Source of the DNA: an uncultured Campylobacter sp.
GTDB lineage: Bacteria; Campylobacterota; Campylobacteria; Campylobacterales; Campylobacteraceae
DNA length: 27,566 nt
NCBI GenBank assembly: GCA_900772495.1
Contig: CAAHEJ010000054.1
Span: forward strand, 1-27,566
Direction: 5' to 3'
In this document: positions 13,032-21,789 of the stretch, one piece after another
How the letters are laid out: every line of letters starts with the position of its first letter
How positions within the stretch are numbered: position 1 is the stretch's first letter
Translations under genes and position numbers: made by a program
The notes under the pieces: model-generated
Databases searched by the model: none
Seen by the model: only the letters and a program-made list of their open reading frames with translations
Told to the model about the DNA's origin: nothing

Positions 13032-15869
13032 CTAATTTTCAAGGCTGAGATAATACCCCGTGTATGAGCCTGTTTTTTTGTGTTCTTTTGCAAGTTTGGC
13101 GACATTGCCGCAAGCGATGATTTTACCGCCTTTTACGCCTCCATCTGGTCCCATATCGATGATATAATCAGCGTTTTTAATCACATCTAAATTATGCTCT
13201 ATCACAAACACCGAATTTCCCAGCTCCACAAGGTGTTGTAGCACCAAGATGAGCTTATTAACATCTTCAAAATGCAATCCCGTAGTCGGCTCATCAAGGA
13301 TATACAGCGTTTTGCCCGTGTCTGTGCGGCTTAATTCTTTGGCTAGCTTTATGCGCTGAGCCTCGCCACCGCTTAAAGTCGTGGCGTTTTGCCCCAAAGT
13401 GAGATAATCAAGCCCAACTTTTACAAGCGTGTCAAGTTTTTGGCGGATTTTAGGCACGCTGGCGAAAAACTCGCTCGCCTCCAAAATGCTCATCGCTAAA
13501 ATGTCGGCTATGCTCTTGCCCTTGTAGCGGATTTTAAGCGTGGCTTCGTTGTAGCGTTTGCCCTTGCACGCATCGCAAACTACCATTACATCGGGCAAAA
13601 AGTGCATTTCTATCTTTATCTCGCCGTCCCCTTGACACTTCTCGCAACGCCCACCCTTGACATTAAAGCTAAAACGCCCAGCCTTGTAGCCTTGCATTTT
13701 GGCTTCTTTTGTCTCTGCAAAAAGGTTGCGAATCTCGTCCATTGTGCCTGTGTAAGTGGCTGGGTTTGAGCGCGGGGTTCGTCCTATGGGGCTTTGGTCT
13801 AGGTAAATCACCTTGTCAAGCTGCTCCAAGCCTTCTATTTGCACGCCTCCAACCTTTTTGATTTTTTTGGCGCGGTTGAGTTCTTCTTGCGCAAAAGGCA
13901 GCAGGGTTTGCAAGATGAGCGAGCTTTTGCCAGAGCCTGACACGCCTGTGATAGCGACAAGGTTTTTTAAGGGAAATTTGGCGTTTAAATTTACAATGTT
14001 ATTCACGCTTACATTTTTGAGCGCAAGCCAGTCCTTTTGGGGTCTGTTTTGTTGGTGATTTATGTTTTTTTTGTGCGTAAGATACAAGGCGGTTTCGCTG
14101 CCGCTTTTTACCAGCTTGTCGTAAGTGCCTGCAAATACAACCTCTCCGCCGAATTTACCCGCCTTTGGTCCTATATCTACGATAAAATCCGCCTCTTGTA
14201 TCGTCTTTTTGTCGTGTTCTACGACAATGAGCGTGTTGCCTTTGGCTTGTAAATTCCGCAGGGTTTTGATGAGCTTTTCCGTGTCGCGCTCGTGCAGTCC
14301 TATGCTAGGCTCGTCTAAAACATACATTACGCCGCTCAAACCACTACCGATTTGCGAAGCGATGCGAATTCTTTGCGCCTCGCCGCCGCTTATCGTGCGC
14401 GCATCTCGCCCCAAAGATAAATACCCAAGCCCCACATCAAAAAGAAAAAAAAGCCTCTCGTTGATTTCCTTTAAAATCGGCGTTGCGATGAGTTTTTGCT
14501 GCTCTGTGAGATAGCTAAAATTTGCTGAATTTGAAAAGAATTTCGTGCAATCCTCGATACTCATTTGCAAAATCTCGCCCAAGCCCTTGCTCGCCACCTT
14601 TACAGCAAGGCTTTGTGGGCGTAAGCGGTGTCCCTCGCAGGCACTACACACCTTTTCGCTCATATAATTTTCCAAGTCCTTTTCGTCTTTAAGCATATCA
14701 TAAGCAAGTTTTACAACGCCCTCAAAGCTTTTGTTTATGCGGTGTCTTTTCCACAAAAAGCTGATTTGTTTGGCGTTTCCGTATAAAATAAGCCTTTGTT
14801 CGTCCTCATTTAGCTCACAAAAGGGCTTTTTAATGCTTATGCCATTTTGCTCACAAAAGGCGCACAAAAATTTATAATAATAACTCTTGTTAAAGCCATA
14901 CATAGTCTTTACCGCGCCATTTTCTACGCTCAAAGCCTCATCAATAAGCCTTTTCATATCAAGCGTGTAGCGAATGCCTAGCCCATCGCACTCTTCGCAG
15001 GCTCCCTTTGGTGAGTTGAACGAAAAACTCAAAGGTTCAAGGGGCAAAAATGAAATTTTACAATCAAAACAAGCATTATGCTCGCTGTAATGAAAATGCT
15101 TTGCAATGCCTAGCTCATCGGCGTTTAACACCTCTACTTCAAGCTCGCCAAAACTTTCTTCAAGCCCTTTTTCCACATCGCTAGCTAGGCGGTTTAGCAA
15201 GTCCTCTTTGATTTCAAGCCTGTCGATGACAAGTTTTATAGTGTGCTTTTTGGTTTTCGCAAGCTCGATTTCTTCATCAAGTCGCACCATAACCCCATCA
15301 ATCTGCGCCCTGACATAACCCTTAGCCAGCAAACTTTCTATCATATCCGTGAATGTGCCTTTTTTCTCGCGCACCAACGGGGCTGTGATGATGATTTTTG
15401 CGCCAACGGGCAGCTTTAAAATCTCACTCACTATGTCGCTTGAATTCATACTTGATATGATTTTACCGCACTTGTGGCAGTGCTGAATGCCAACTCTTGC
15501 GTATAAAAGGCGCAAATAATCATAAATTTCAGTTATCGTTCCCACGGTGGAGCGTGGATTTTTGGAAGTTGTCTTTTGGTCTATGGCTATGGCTGGGGTT
15601 AAGCCCTCTATTTTATCGACATCTGGCTTGCCTACCTTGTCTAAAAACTGCCTTGCATAAGCACTCAAACTTTCTATATATCGCCTTTGTCCCTCCGCAT
15701 AGAGCGTAGAAAAAGCCAGCGTGCTTTTGCCCGAGCCTGAAAGCCCCGTGAAAACGACAAGCTGATTTTTAGGGATTTCAAGCCTTATGTTTTTGAGATT
15801 GTTCTCTCTTGCTCCGATGATTTTAATGCTCTCATTCAACGCCGCGTCCTTAAAATTAGTGAATTTCAT
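13032..15869 (-). CDS. uvrA: Excinuclease ABC subunit A
   Basis: A 945-residue ATPase that finds bulky DNA lesions and loads UvrB in nucleotide excision repair. Both ABC modules are complete. The first has Walker A TGLSGSGKSTLAF, signature LSGGEAQRIRIASQ and LDEPSIGLHERD. The second has Walker A TGVSGSGKSSL, signature LSGGEAQRIKLAKELS and LDEPTTGLHFEDV. Zinc-binding cysteine pairs are seen in CHKC, CEECDGLG, CSACEGHRL and CEKCQGDGE...CDACKGKRYN. The ATG at 15869 shares one base with the ppx stop (TGATG), so translation is coupled; an adjacent TTG upstream is rejected. The ribosome site (GGTAAAAG) is weak, as expected for a coupled gene. Confidence 0.97.
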   Translation of the reverse strand: MKFTNFKDAALNESIKIIGARENNLKNIRLEIPKNQLVVFTGLSGSGKSTLAFSTLYAEGQRRYIESLSAYARQFLDKVGKPDVDKIEGLTPAIAIDQKTTSKNPRSTVGTITEIYDYLRLLYARVGIQHCHKCGKIISSMNSSDIVSEILKLPVGAKIIITAPLVREKKGTFTDMIESLLAKGYVRAQIDGVMVRLDEEIELAKTKKHTIKLVIDRLEIKEDLLNRLASDVEKGLEESFGELEVEVLNADELGIAKHFHYSEHNACFDCKISFLPLEPLSFSFNSPKGACEECDGLGIRYTLDMKRLIDEALSVENGAVKTMYGFNKSYYYKFLCAFCEQNGISIKKPFCELNEDEQRLILYGNAKQISFLWKRHRINKSFEGVVKLAYDMLKDEKDLENYMSEKVCSACEGHRLRPQSLAVKVASKGLGEILQMSIEDCTKFFSNSANFSYLTEQQKLIATPILKEINERLFFLFDVGLGYLSLGRDARTISGGEAQRIRIASQIGSGLSGVMYVLDEPSIGLHERDTEKLIKTLRNLQAKGNTLIVVEHDKKTIQEADFIVDIGPKAGKFGGEVVFAGTYDKLVKSGSETALYLTHKKNINHQQNRPQKDWLALKNVSVNNIVNLNAKFPLKNLVAITGVSGSGKSSLILQTLLPFAQEELNRAKKIKKVGGVQIEGLEQLDKVIYLDQSPIGRTPRSNPATYTGTMDEIRNLFAETKEAKMQGYKAGRFSFNVKGGRCEKCQGDGEIKIEMHFLPDVMVVCDACKGKRYNEATLKIRYKGKSIADILAMSILEASEFFASVPKIRQKLDTLVKVGLDYLTLGQNATTLSGGEAQRIKLAKELSRTDTGKTLYILDEPTTGLHFEDVNKLILVLQHLVELGNSVFVIEHNLDVIKNADYIIDMGPDGGVKGGKIIACGNVAKLAKEHKKTGSYTGYYLSLEN

Positions 15870-17365
15870 CAAACTTTTACCATAAGCTGACTAACCAAAC
15901 GGACATTATAGCACTTCTGATTGAGTGCTAGGGCGATGGTTTCAGGTAGAGTGATTTTGCGTAAAGCTTCTTTGGGAATGTCGATGAATTTATCGCTGTG
16001 AATATAAAGGATATTGTCGCTATAATGGCACTCTATTCTTTCGCCAAAGTGATTTTGCGCTAAGAGTTTGGCAAGGGCTAAAATAAAATTGAGCCACATC
16101 AGCGTGTCATTTTCGGGCAACAAATCCTTGTAAAGCTCTATAAATTCATCGTTTCTTTTGCCTGCTAACCTTATGAGCGTAGCGATAAGGGTTTTTTCTT
16201 GGTGGCTCATATTGTAGTTGAGTGCGTTTAAAATAAAATACGCGCTGTGTTCGCTCGCATAGTAAAAATCCAAATAAGCCCCTATCTCGCAAAGCTTTGC
16301 GGCGTTTAACAAATTTGCTTTAAATTCAGCCTTTACTTGATGAAGCGTCAAAAGCGCGTCAAAAATTTGCTCCGCATAACGCACTACGCTACTTTTTTCC
16401 TTGCCTAAAAATCTATCTTGCAAGGATTTTATGCTTGGGTTAAAATTGTGCGGAAATTTTTTGTTAAAAGGCAAAATGTCATTAAGATAAACGCCCTCTC
16501 TAATGCCTACGCCGCTAGTGATAATCTCCTTGCTTTGTAGCCTTTTGGCGACATTTAGAAAAATCAAAGCCCCTTCTTTTATGGTGTCAAAGCGTTCTTT
16601 TTTAATAAAGTATTCGCCTAAAAGCTCGTTTGGCGCATTGATGATACCTTGGATAAATTTTTTCTCATCGCTTAACGAGTAGCAAAATTCGTGTAGGGTT
16701 TGCAAAGGATAGGCGTTTTTTTGCATAATCGCACTTGAAATCGCCCGCAAGCTGCCACCTATGGCGATGAGTTTGTCATTAGCAAAATGAGCTGGAATTT
16801 GCGCTACAATGGGTGCTAGAAAATCATCTAATTCTTTTTCCTTGCCCTTGTCATAAAAAAGCTCTTTAAGGCGCACAGTGCCGATATCAAGGGATATACA
16901 ATCAACTATCTTACCCTCTTTGATGAGACACAGCTCGCTCGAACCGCCTCCTATGTCCAAAGTAGTGGCATTGCGGATATTGCTGAGTAAATTTAAAGCC
17001 GCAACTCCACCCAAATAAGACTCCGTCTTGCCATCAATACAACGGATATTGAGTTTAAGGCGTTTTTGTATATTTTTTATGAAAATTTGGCGATTTGGCG
17101 CATCTCTTAATGCCGATGTGCCTACGATAAGGATTTTGCGACATTTTTGTTTGAGCGCTACTTCTTTAAAATACGCCAAAGTTGCCTCAGCCCTTTGCAT
17201 AGCCTCATCTTGCAAAACTTTGCCGTTGTTGTAAGCGTTTTCGCCGATACGCACCTTGCGTTTATGCTCGCAAAGTATGTGAAAGGCATAACGAGATGTT
17301 TTTTCAAAGATGACAAGGCGAACTGAATTTGAGCCTAAATCTACAATCGCCGTTCTTTTCGCCAT
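15869..17365 (-). CDS. Ppx/GppA-family exopolyphosphatase / pppGpp phosphohydrolase
   Basis: A 498-residue member of the Ppx/GppA phosphatases, which remove terminal phosphate from polyphosphate or from pppGpp. The ASKHA motifs are IVDLGSNSVRLVIFE at the N-terminus, GTSALRDAPN, DIGGGSSELCLI and LIAIGGSLRAIS. The region after about residue 310 is helical with HSAYFILNA and LIRLAGKRND, as in the HD-like C-terminal domain of long family members. The ATG at 17365 has AAGG seven bases before it. A TTG two codons upstream lies on top of that site. Activity on polyphosphate versus pppGpp cannot be told from sequence. The gene follows cosR by about 30 bases and is coupled to uvrA. Confidence 0.9.
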   Translation of the reverse strand: MAKRTAIVDLGSNSVRLVIFEKTSRYAFHILCEHKRKVRIGENAYNNGKVLQDEAMQRAEATLAYFKEVALKQKCRKILIVGTSALRDAPNRQIFIKNIQKRLKLNIRCIDGKTESYLGGVAALNLLSNIRNATTLDIGGGSSELCLIKEGKIVDCISLDIGTVRLKELFYDKGKEKELDDFLAPIVAQIPAHFANDKLIAIGGSLRAISSAIMQKNAYPLQTLHEFCYSLSDEKKFIQGIINAPNELLGEYFIKKERFDTIKEGALIFLNVAKRLQSKEIITSGVGIREGVYLNDILPFNKKFPHNFNPSIKSLQDRFLGKEKSSVVRYAEQIFDALLTLHQVKAEFKANLLNAAKLCEIGAYLDFYYASEHSAYFILNALNYNMSHQEKTLIATLIRLAGKRNDEFIELYKDLLPENDTLMWLNFILALAKLLAQNHFGERIECHYSDNILYIHSDKFIDIPKEALRKITLPETIALALNQKCYNVRLVSQLMVKV

Positions 17366-17396
17366 TGCCAAACCTTAAATTTTGCCTCATTTATCC

Positions 17397-18065
17397 TTAT
17401 TTGTTTGAAAAACAAAAGCGGTAGCCTCTGCGGCGCACGGTTTCTATGGTAGAAATGTTTAGAGGTTTGTCTAATTTTTGACGGATTTGATTGATAGCCA
17501 CCTCGATGACATTAGGTGTAACGAGTTCTGGTTCTTCCCAAATGGCATCAAGGAGCTGTTCTTTGGATACGATTTGGTCTGAATGCCTTGCTAAATGCGT
17601 TAGCACCTCAAACGGCTTGCCTTTAAGCTCGACTTCGTGTCCTTTGTAGATGATTTTTTCTTCATCGGGGCTGATGGTTAAGTCGCCCACCTTGATGACA
17701 TTGCTGCCATCTATGCGAAGTCTTGCTTGAATTCGCGCCAAAAGCACATCAAGGTCAAAAGGTTTTTTGATAAAGTCATCAGCACCTATTTTTAAGGCTT
17801 TGATTTCGCTATGCTTGTCGTTTTTAGATGAAAGCACTATCATTATAGTGCGTGGGGATTTTTGCTTGACAACGCCGATAAGCTCGCTACCTTCGCCATC
17901 TGGCAAGGTCCAGCTTGCTATAACTAAATCGTAATTTCTTATACCTACAAAGTATTCGCCGTCCTTAAAATTCTCAGATGAATCAGTTTGATAGCCTGAT
18001 TGGTTGAGAAAATCGACTAATTTGATGTTTAAAGAGCTGTCCTCTTCAATGACTAAGATTCTCAT
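17397..18065 (-). CDS. cosR: Orphan OmpR-family response regulator CosR (HP1043-like)
   Basis: A 222-residue regulator with an N-terminal receiver domain (1-~115) and a C-terminal winged helix (~122-218, with VTPNVIEVAINQIRQKL as recognition region). The receiver has lost the phosphate-accepting Asp: in DLVIASWTLPDG the position holds Ser51. The switch Lys (KKPF) is kept, so control by phosphorylation is unlikely. The C-terminal GYRFCFSNK places a lone cysteine at 218, matching my memory of the redox-sensing Cys218 of C. jejuni CosR, an essential regulator of oxidative-stress genes. No histidine kinase gene is nearby, as expected for an orphan. AAGGAC precedes the ATG. An extended -10 lies upstream. 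In C. jejuni, as I recall, a ferredoxin gene lies between cosR and ppx; it is absent here. Confidence 0.9.
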   Translation of the reverse strand: MRILVIEEDSSLNIKLVDFLNQSGYQTDSSENFKDGEYFVGIRNYDLVIASWTLPDGEGSELIGVVKQKSPRTIMIVLSSKNDKHSEIKALKIGADDFIKKPFDLDVLLARIQARLRIDGSNVIKVGDLTISPDEEKIIYKGHEVELKGKPFEVLTHLARHSDQIVSKEQLLDAIWEEPELVTPNVIEVAINQIRQKLDKPLNISTIETVRRRGYRFCFSNK

Positions 18066-18098
18066 TGTTTGTCCTTAAAAATTTGAAATTTACTCAAA

Positions 18099-18107
18099 AT
18101 CATATCA
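18099..18107 (-). promoter_or_regulatory. Extended -10 promoter of cosR
   Basis: Read on the minus strand, TGATATGAT is a TGnTATnAT element. It ends 33 bases before the cosR ATG and is preceded by A/T-rich DNA with spaced T runs. A second TATGAT overlaps it five bases upstream. Confidence 0.6.
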
Positions 18108-18154
18108 TAATTTAAGTAAATATTCAACTAGCTTAAACAAAAATTAAGAAAAAA

Positions 18155-19333
18155 TTACCATTTCACACTTTGGTTAAGCTCCCACATAGGCAAAAAGATA
18201 GCCAGAGCCAAAAACAGCACCAAAATCGCCACAAAAAGCGTTATCAAAGGCTCTAAAATCCGCAAAAGCGTCTCCGTCAAATCATCGCCTTTTGTCTCGT
18301 AATACTCGGCGATTTTTTCGCTCATCATATCTAGCTTTGCGCTTTTCATCGCTACGCTCAGCATTCCTATGACTAAATTTTCAAACACGCCGACTTTTTT
18401 AAACGCTTCATCAAGCGACAAGCCTTGTGCTAAAAATTCAGCGATTTGCTCGCACTGCTTTGCTAAAAAAGCGTTGCTAAAAGTGGATTTAGCAAGGTGC
18501 AAAGCCTTTGAAACGCTGATACCGCTTTTAAGCAGCAAGGAAAAGACGAGAAAAAAATGCCCGCTTTGATGATAAAAGATGAGCCGCCCAAATACAGGCG
18601 TTTTGATGATGAGTTTGTCCGCTAAAAGCCTAAATTTAGCACGCCACACAAGATAAAAAACGGCGCAAAAAGCTATTAAAGCGATGATAAGCGGATAAAA
18701 TTTAGCTAAAAAGGCGTAAATTCCAAGCATTAAACGCGTGATAAGCGGTAAATTCAGCTCAAATTCATCAAAAACGCTTTGAAACTGCGGCACGACAAAG
18801 AACATTAGCGCAAAAAAGGCAAAAACAAGCGTGGCAAAGACAAAGGTTGGGTAGCTCAAAGCCTTTTTGAGCTTTTTGGCGTTGTTTAGGCGTTTTTCGC
18901 GAAGTGCGCCAAGCCTAGCGAAAACAAAGGCTAAATCGCCCGTGTTTTCGCCCATTTTGATAAGGGCTAGCTCACTTTTGTCAAAGGCAAAGCCACTATT
19001 TTCAAAGGCTTGACTTAAATTCTGCCCGCTTTTTAGCGAATTGACAAGCCTTTGAAAGAAAAGTTTGTTGTTTTTGTTTGTGTCATTTTGGTAAAGCTCG
19101 CTCACTGCTTGCTGCAAGCTAATGCCAGCATTTACGAGCAAGGAAAGCTCTTTAAAGATGAGCGTTAAATTCGAGCTTTTTAGGCGTTTGCGCCACGCTG
19201 TGCTTGGTAAATTCAGCTCTTGGATACTTGTAATCCTTGCGCCTTTGGCTTTGGCGAGCTTGGCGGCTATGAATTTGTTTGGTGCTTCGATGATGAAAGT
19301 GCTTGTAGGCGTGGAAATTTCATATTTTTTCAT
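18155..19333 (-). CDS. ctsF: Type II secretion/competence inner-membrane platform protein CtsF
   Basis: A 392-residue GspF/PilC-type platform protein. Two repeated T2SF domains are visible, each with the family pattern: the first around KELSLLVNAGISLQQAVSEL with GENTGDLAFVFARL, the second around FSLLLKSGISVSKALHLA with MLSVAMKSAKLDMM. There are three membrane segments (about 165-190, 213-233 and 361-383). In Campylobacter the protein is needed for natural transformation. The ATG at 19333 has AAGGGTG before it. The gene follows ctsE by 51 bases on the same strand. The C-terminus ends right after the last membrane segment, as usual in the family. Confidence 0.88.
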   Translation of the reverse strand: MKKYEISTPTSTFIIEAPNKFIAAKLAKAKGARITSIQELNLPSTAWRKRLKSSNLTLIFKELSLLVNAGISLQQAVSELYQNDTNKNNKLFFQRLVNSLKSGQNLSQAFENSGFAFDKSELALIKMGENTGDLAFVFARLGALREKRLNNAKKLKKALSYPTFVFATLVFAFFALMFFVVPQFQSVFDEFELNLPLITRLMLGIYAFLAKFYPLIIALIAFCAVFYLVWRAKFRLLADKLIIKTPVFGRLIFYHQSGHFFLVFSLLLKSGISVSKALHLAKSTFSNAFLAKQCEQIAEFLAQGLSLDEAFKKVGVFENLVIGMLSVAMKSAKLDMMSEKIAEYYETKGDDLTETLLRILEPLITLFVAILVLFLALAIFLPMWELNQSVKW

Positions 19334-19384
19334 CTTGCACCCTTAAAATGCTCTTTGCAAATGCCTTTTTTAGCTTAAATTTAC

Positions 19385-20833
19385 TCACTTCATTACCCTA
19401 AAAAGCTCATCAATGCTTGTTATGCCCGCTTTTGCCTTTTGCAAACCTACTTCAAACATACTTTTAAAGCCATTTTTTTGAGCGTAAGCTAAAATTTCGC
19501 TGGCTTTGGCGTTGGTGCGGATTAGTTCGGCTATGTTTTTGTCGATAAACAAAAACTCACTCACAACTTCACGCCCGATATATCCGCTCATCTTGCAATG
19601 CTCACAGCCCACAGCTTCGTAGAATTCGCCTTTGATTTCGCTTGTGTGCTTGTAGGATTTGATTTTGCAATGCTCGCACAGCTTTCGCACAAGGCGTTGT
19701 GCGATGACAAGGTTTAATGCGGAGGCGATGAGGTAGGATTTTGCACCCATATCAAGCATTCTAGCTATGGCGGAGACGGCGTCATTTGTATGCAGTGTTG
19801 AAAACACCAAATGCCCTGTGAGCGAGGATTTAAGGGCTATATCAAGGCTTTCTTCATCGCGGATTTCGCCGATAACTATGATATCTGGGTCTTGGCGCAG
19901 TATGGTGCGTAGGGCGTTGTTAAAGTCAAGCCCCGCCTTTTCGTTGAGCGCGATTTGCTGCACGAGCGGCAAGCGGTATTCTATGGGGTCCTCAGCGGTG
20001 ATGATTTTTTTAGACACGCTTTTTATCTCATTTAGCGCGGCATACAAGGTCGTGGATTTCCCACTGCCTGTGGGTCCTGTGAGTAAAATCAGCCCGAAAG
20101 GCTGATGAATTTGGCTTTTAAAGCGTTTTAAATTCTCTCCGTCAAAGTCTAAATTCTCTAAATTTAAAAAGTCTTTTTTATGCTCTAACACCCGCAAAAC
20201 CACGCTTTCTCCATAAAGCAAGGGCAGGGTAGAGAGTCTAAAATCGTATTTTAGGGTATTTACGCTTAATGAAAAGCTGCCATCTTGCGCCTTTCGTTGT
20301 TCGGCGACATTTAAATGCGCTAAAAGTTTTATGTAAAAGATTAAAGCCTGATAAATAGCGGGTTCTATGCTGATAAACTCGCTCAAAACCCCATCAACAC
20401 GAAAGCGAATCATAGCCTTGCTTTCATCTGGCTCTATGTGTATGTCGCTTGCCCTTTTTTCCACGCTTTGGGCGATGATAAGCTCAAAGAGTTTCGACAC
20501 GGCGGTTTTATCTTGTGAATTTTGTGAATTTTCAAGCTCAAATTTAAGCTCGTTGATGAGAGTGGTGATTTTTTCTTTTAGCTCAAACTCGCTTAAAAGC
20601 CCTAAAATTTGGTGCTTGCTCGCCCGCACGGCTTTGATGAATTTGTGCTTAAAAAACTCTTGCGCCTTGTCTAAAATCTGCTTTTCGCACTCTTTGCCAA
20701 AGGCGATGAAAACAAATTCATCATCTTCTTTAAAAGGCAGGGCGCAGTGCGTTTTAAGCCACATTAAGGGCATTTGCTTGTAAAGGTTTGGGTTGATTTT
20801 GTCCGTTTTTAGCTCTATAAATTCAGCCTTCAT
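19385..20833 (-). CDS. ctsE: Type II secretion/competence ATPase CtsE
   Basis: A 482-residue GspE/PilB-type hexameric ATPase that powers the DNA-uptake machine. Numbering from ATG 20833: Walker A GPTGSGKST (~253-261), Asp box AEDPIEYRLP, Walker B IIVIGEIRDEES (~318-329), His box LVFSTLHTNDA, and a zinc-type four-cysteine site CEHC...CEHC (386/389 and 410/413). The N-terminal domain (MWLKTHCALPF...) is also present but short. The ATG at 20833 is chosen over TTG at 20848. Neither has a strong ribosome site, so the start is uncertain by five residues. The upstream cts genes I recall from C. jejuni are not here; plsY lies upstream in the opposite direction. Confidence 0.9.
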   Translation of the reverse strand: MKAEFIELKTDKINPNLYKQMPLMWLKTHCALPFKEDDEFVFIAFGKECEKQILDKAQEFFKHKFIKAVRASKHQILGLLSEFELKEKITTLINELKFELENSQNSQDKTAVSKLFELIIAQSVEKRASDIHIEPDESKAMIRFRVDGVLSEFISIEPAIYQALIFYIKLLAHLNVAEQRKAQDGSFSLSVNTLKYDFRLSTLPLLYGESVVLRVLEHKKDFLNLENLDFDGENLKRFKSQIHQPFGLILLTGPTGSGKSTTLYAALNEIKSVSKKIITAEDPIEYRLPLVQQIALNEKAGLDFNNALRTILRQDPDIIVIGEIRDEESLDIALKSSLTGHLVFSTLHTNDAVSAIARMLDMGAKSYLIASALNLVIAQRLVRKLCEHCKIKSYKHTSEIKGEFYEAVGCEHCKMSGYIGREVVSEFLFIDKNIAELIRTNAKASEILAYAQKNGFKSMFEVGLQKAKAGITSIDELFRVMK

Positions 20834-20915
20834 TTGCTTTGCTTTCAAAAATTTGTCAAATTCTACTTAAAGAATTTTGCAAAGTCAAACGAATTTTTTA
20901 AAAATTTATTTTTTT

Positions 20916-20925
20916 TGTATATAAT
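20916..20925 (+). promoter_or_regulatory. -10 promoter region of plsY-folB
   Basis: TGTATATAAT (20916-20925) lies after a T8 run and A/T-rich DNA and about 28 bases before the plsY start. The TATAAT is consensus. The TG is two bases ahead of it, not one. Confidence 0.6.
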
Positions 20926-20952
20926 GGATTTTATTTTATAAGGAAAATGACG

Positions 20953-21789
20953 ATGAAATTTGCATTTTTGATTGGCGGCATAGCACTTGGAGCGGTTTTG
21001 CTTTTTTTAGCTTACGCGCAAGATAGCGTGATGATGAGAATTTGCTTTGGCTTTTTAGCTGGGGCAAGCGTGTATGCGGGGGTGCACAAAAAAGTGGATT
21101 TAAACGATGCGAGCTTTTATGTCTTTGCCGTGTGCGCTGTGGTGCTTTACTTTGCGCTTAGGGAGCTTTTTTTAAACAGCAACGCGAATTTAGCCATTTA
21201 TTTGGGAGCGTATTTGCTCGGCTCTGTTCCTTTCGGGCTTGTCATCGCAAAAAACTTTGCAAAAGTCGATATAAAGCAAGCTGGCAGCAAGAGTATAGGC
21301 GCGACAAATGTTTTGCGCGTAGTCAAACAAGCTAACCCAAAACTCGCTAAAAAGCTCGCTGTGGCGACTTTTGCTTGCGATTTTTTAAAAGCGGCTTTGC
21401 CGATTTTAGCCTTAAAATTTGCTGGCTTTGATGACAATATGCTTTGGAGCGTGGGAGTTTTAGCGGTTTTTGGGCATTGCTTTTCCGCTTACTTGGGGCT
21501 TGAAGGCGGCAAGGGTGTGGCAACTGCTGCTGGGGTAATGGCTGTGCTTTTGCCCTTAGAGCTTGCTATCGGCTTAACGGCGTGGTTTATCGTGGGTAAG
21601 GTGTTTAAAATCTCGTCTTTGGCGTCATTAGCTGGGGTGCTAGCCTTTCTCATCGCCGCATTTACAATACATTATGAGATGAGTATCAACACGCACGCCC
21701 CTGTTTTAGTCATTTGCTTTGTCATCATTTACAAGCATATCCCAAATATCAAGCGTTTGTTTCATAAAGAAGAATGCAAAGTTGTGTAA
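20953..21789 (+). CDS. plsY: Acyl-phosphate:glycerol-3-phosphate acyltransferase PlsY with N-terminal membrane extension
   Basis: The C-terminal ~200 residues of this 278-residue protein are a complete PlsY, the inner-membrane enzyme that puts the first acyl chain on glycerol-3-phosphate. Its three motifs are visible: LGSVPFGLVIAK, GSKSIGATNVLRVV and LEGGKGVAT. Before it lies an extra ~78 residues with three hydrophobic segments (about 4-22, 29-44 and 51-70) that ordinary PlsY lacks. There is no ATG or GTG start with a ribosome site near the usual PlsY beginning (~21190), so the extension looks real. The ATG at 20953 is eight bases after AAGGA; the ATG at 20947 is too close. The end overlaps folB by 16 bases. 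Confidence 0.9.
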   Translation: MKFAFLIGGIALGAVLLFLAYAQDSVMMRICFGFLAGASVYAGVHKKVDLNDASFYVFAVCAVVLYFALRELFLNSNANLAIYLGAYLLGSVPFGLVIAKNFAKVDIKQAGSKSIGATNVLRVVKQANPKLAKKLAVATFACDFLKAALPILALKFAGFDDNMLWSVGVLAVFGHCFSAYLGLEGGKGVATAAGVMAVLLPLELAIGLTAWFIVGKVFKISSLASLAGVLAFLIAAFTIHYEMSINTHAPVLVICFVIIYKHIPNIKRLFHKEECKVV

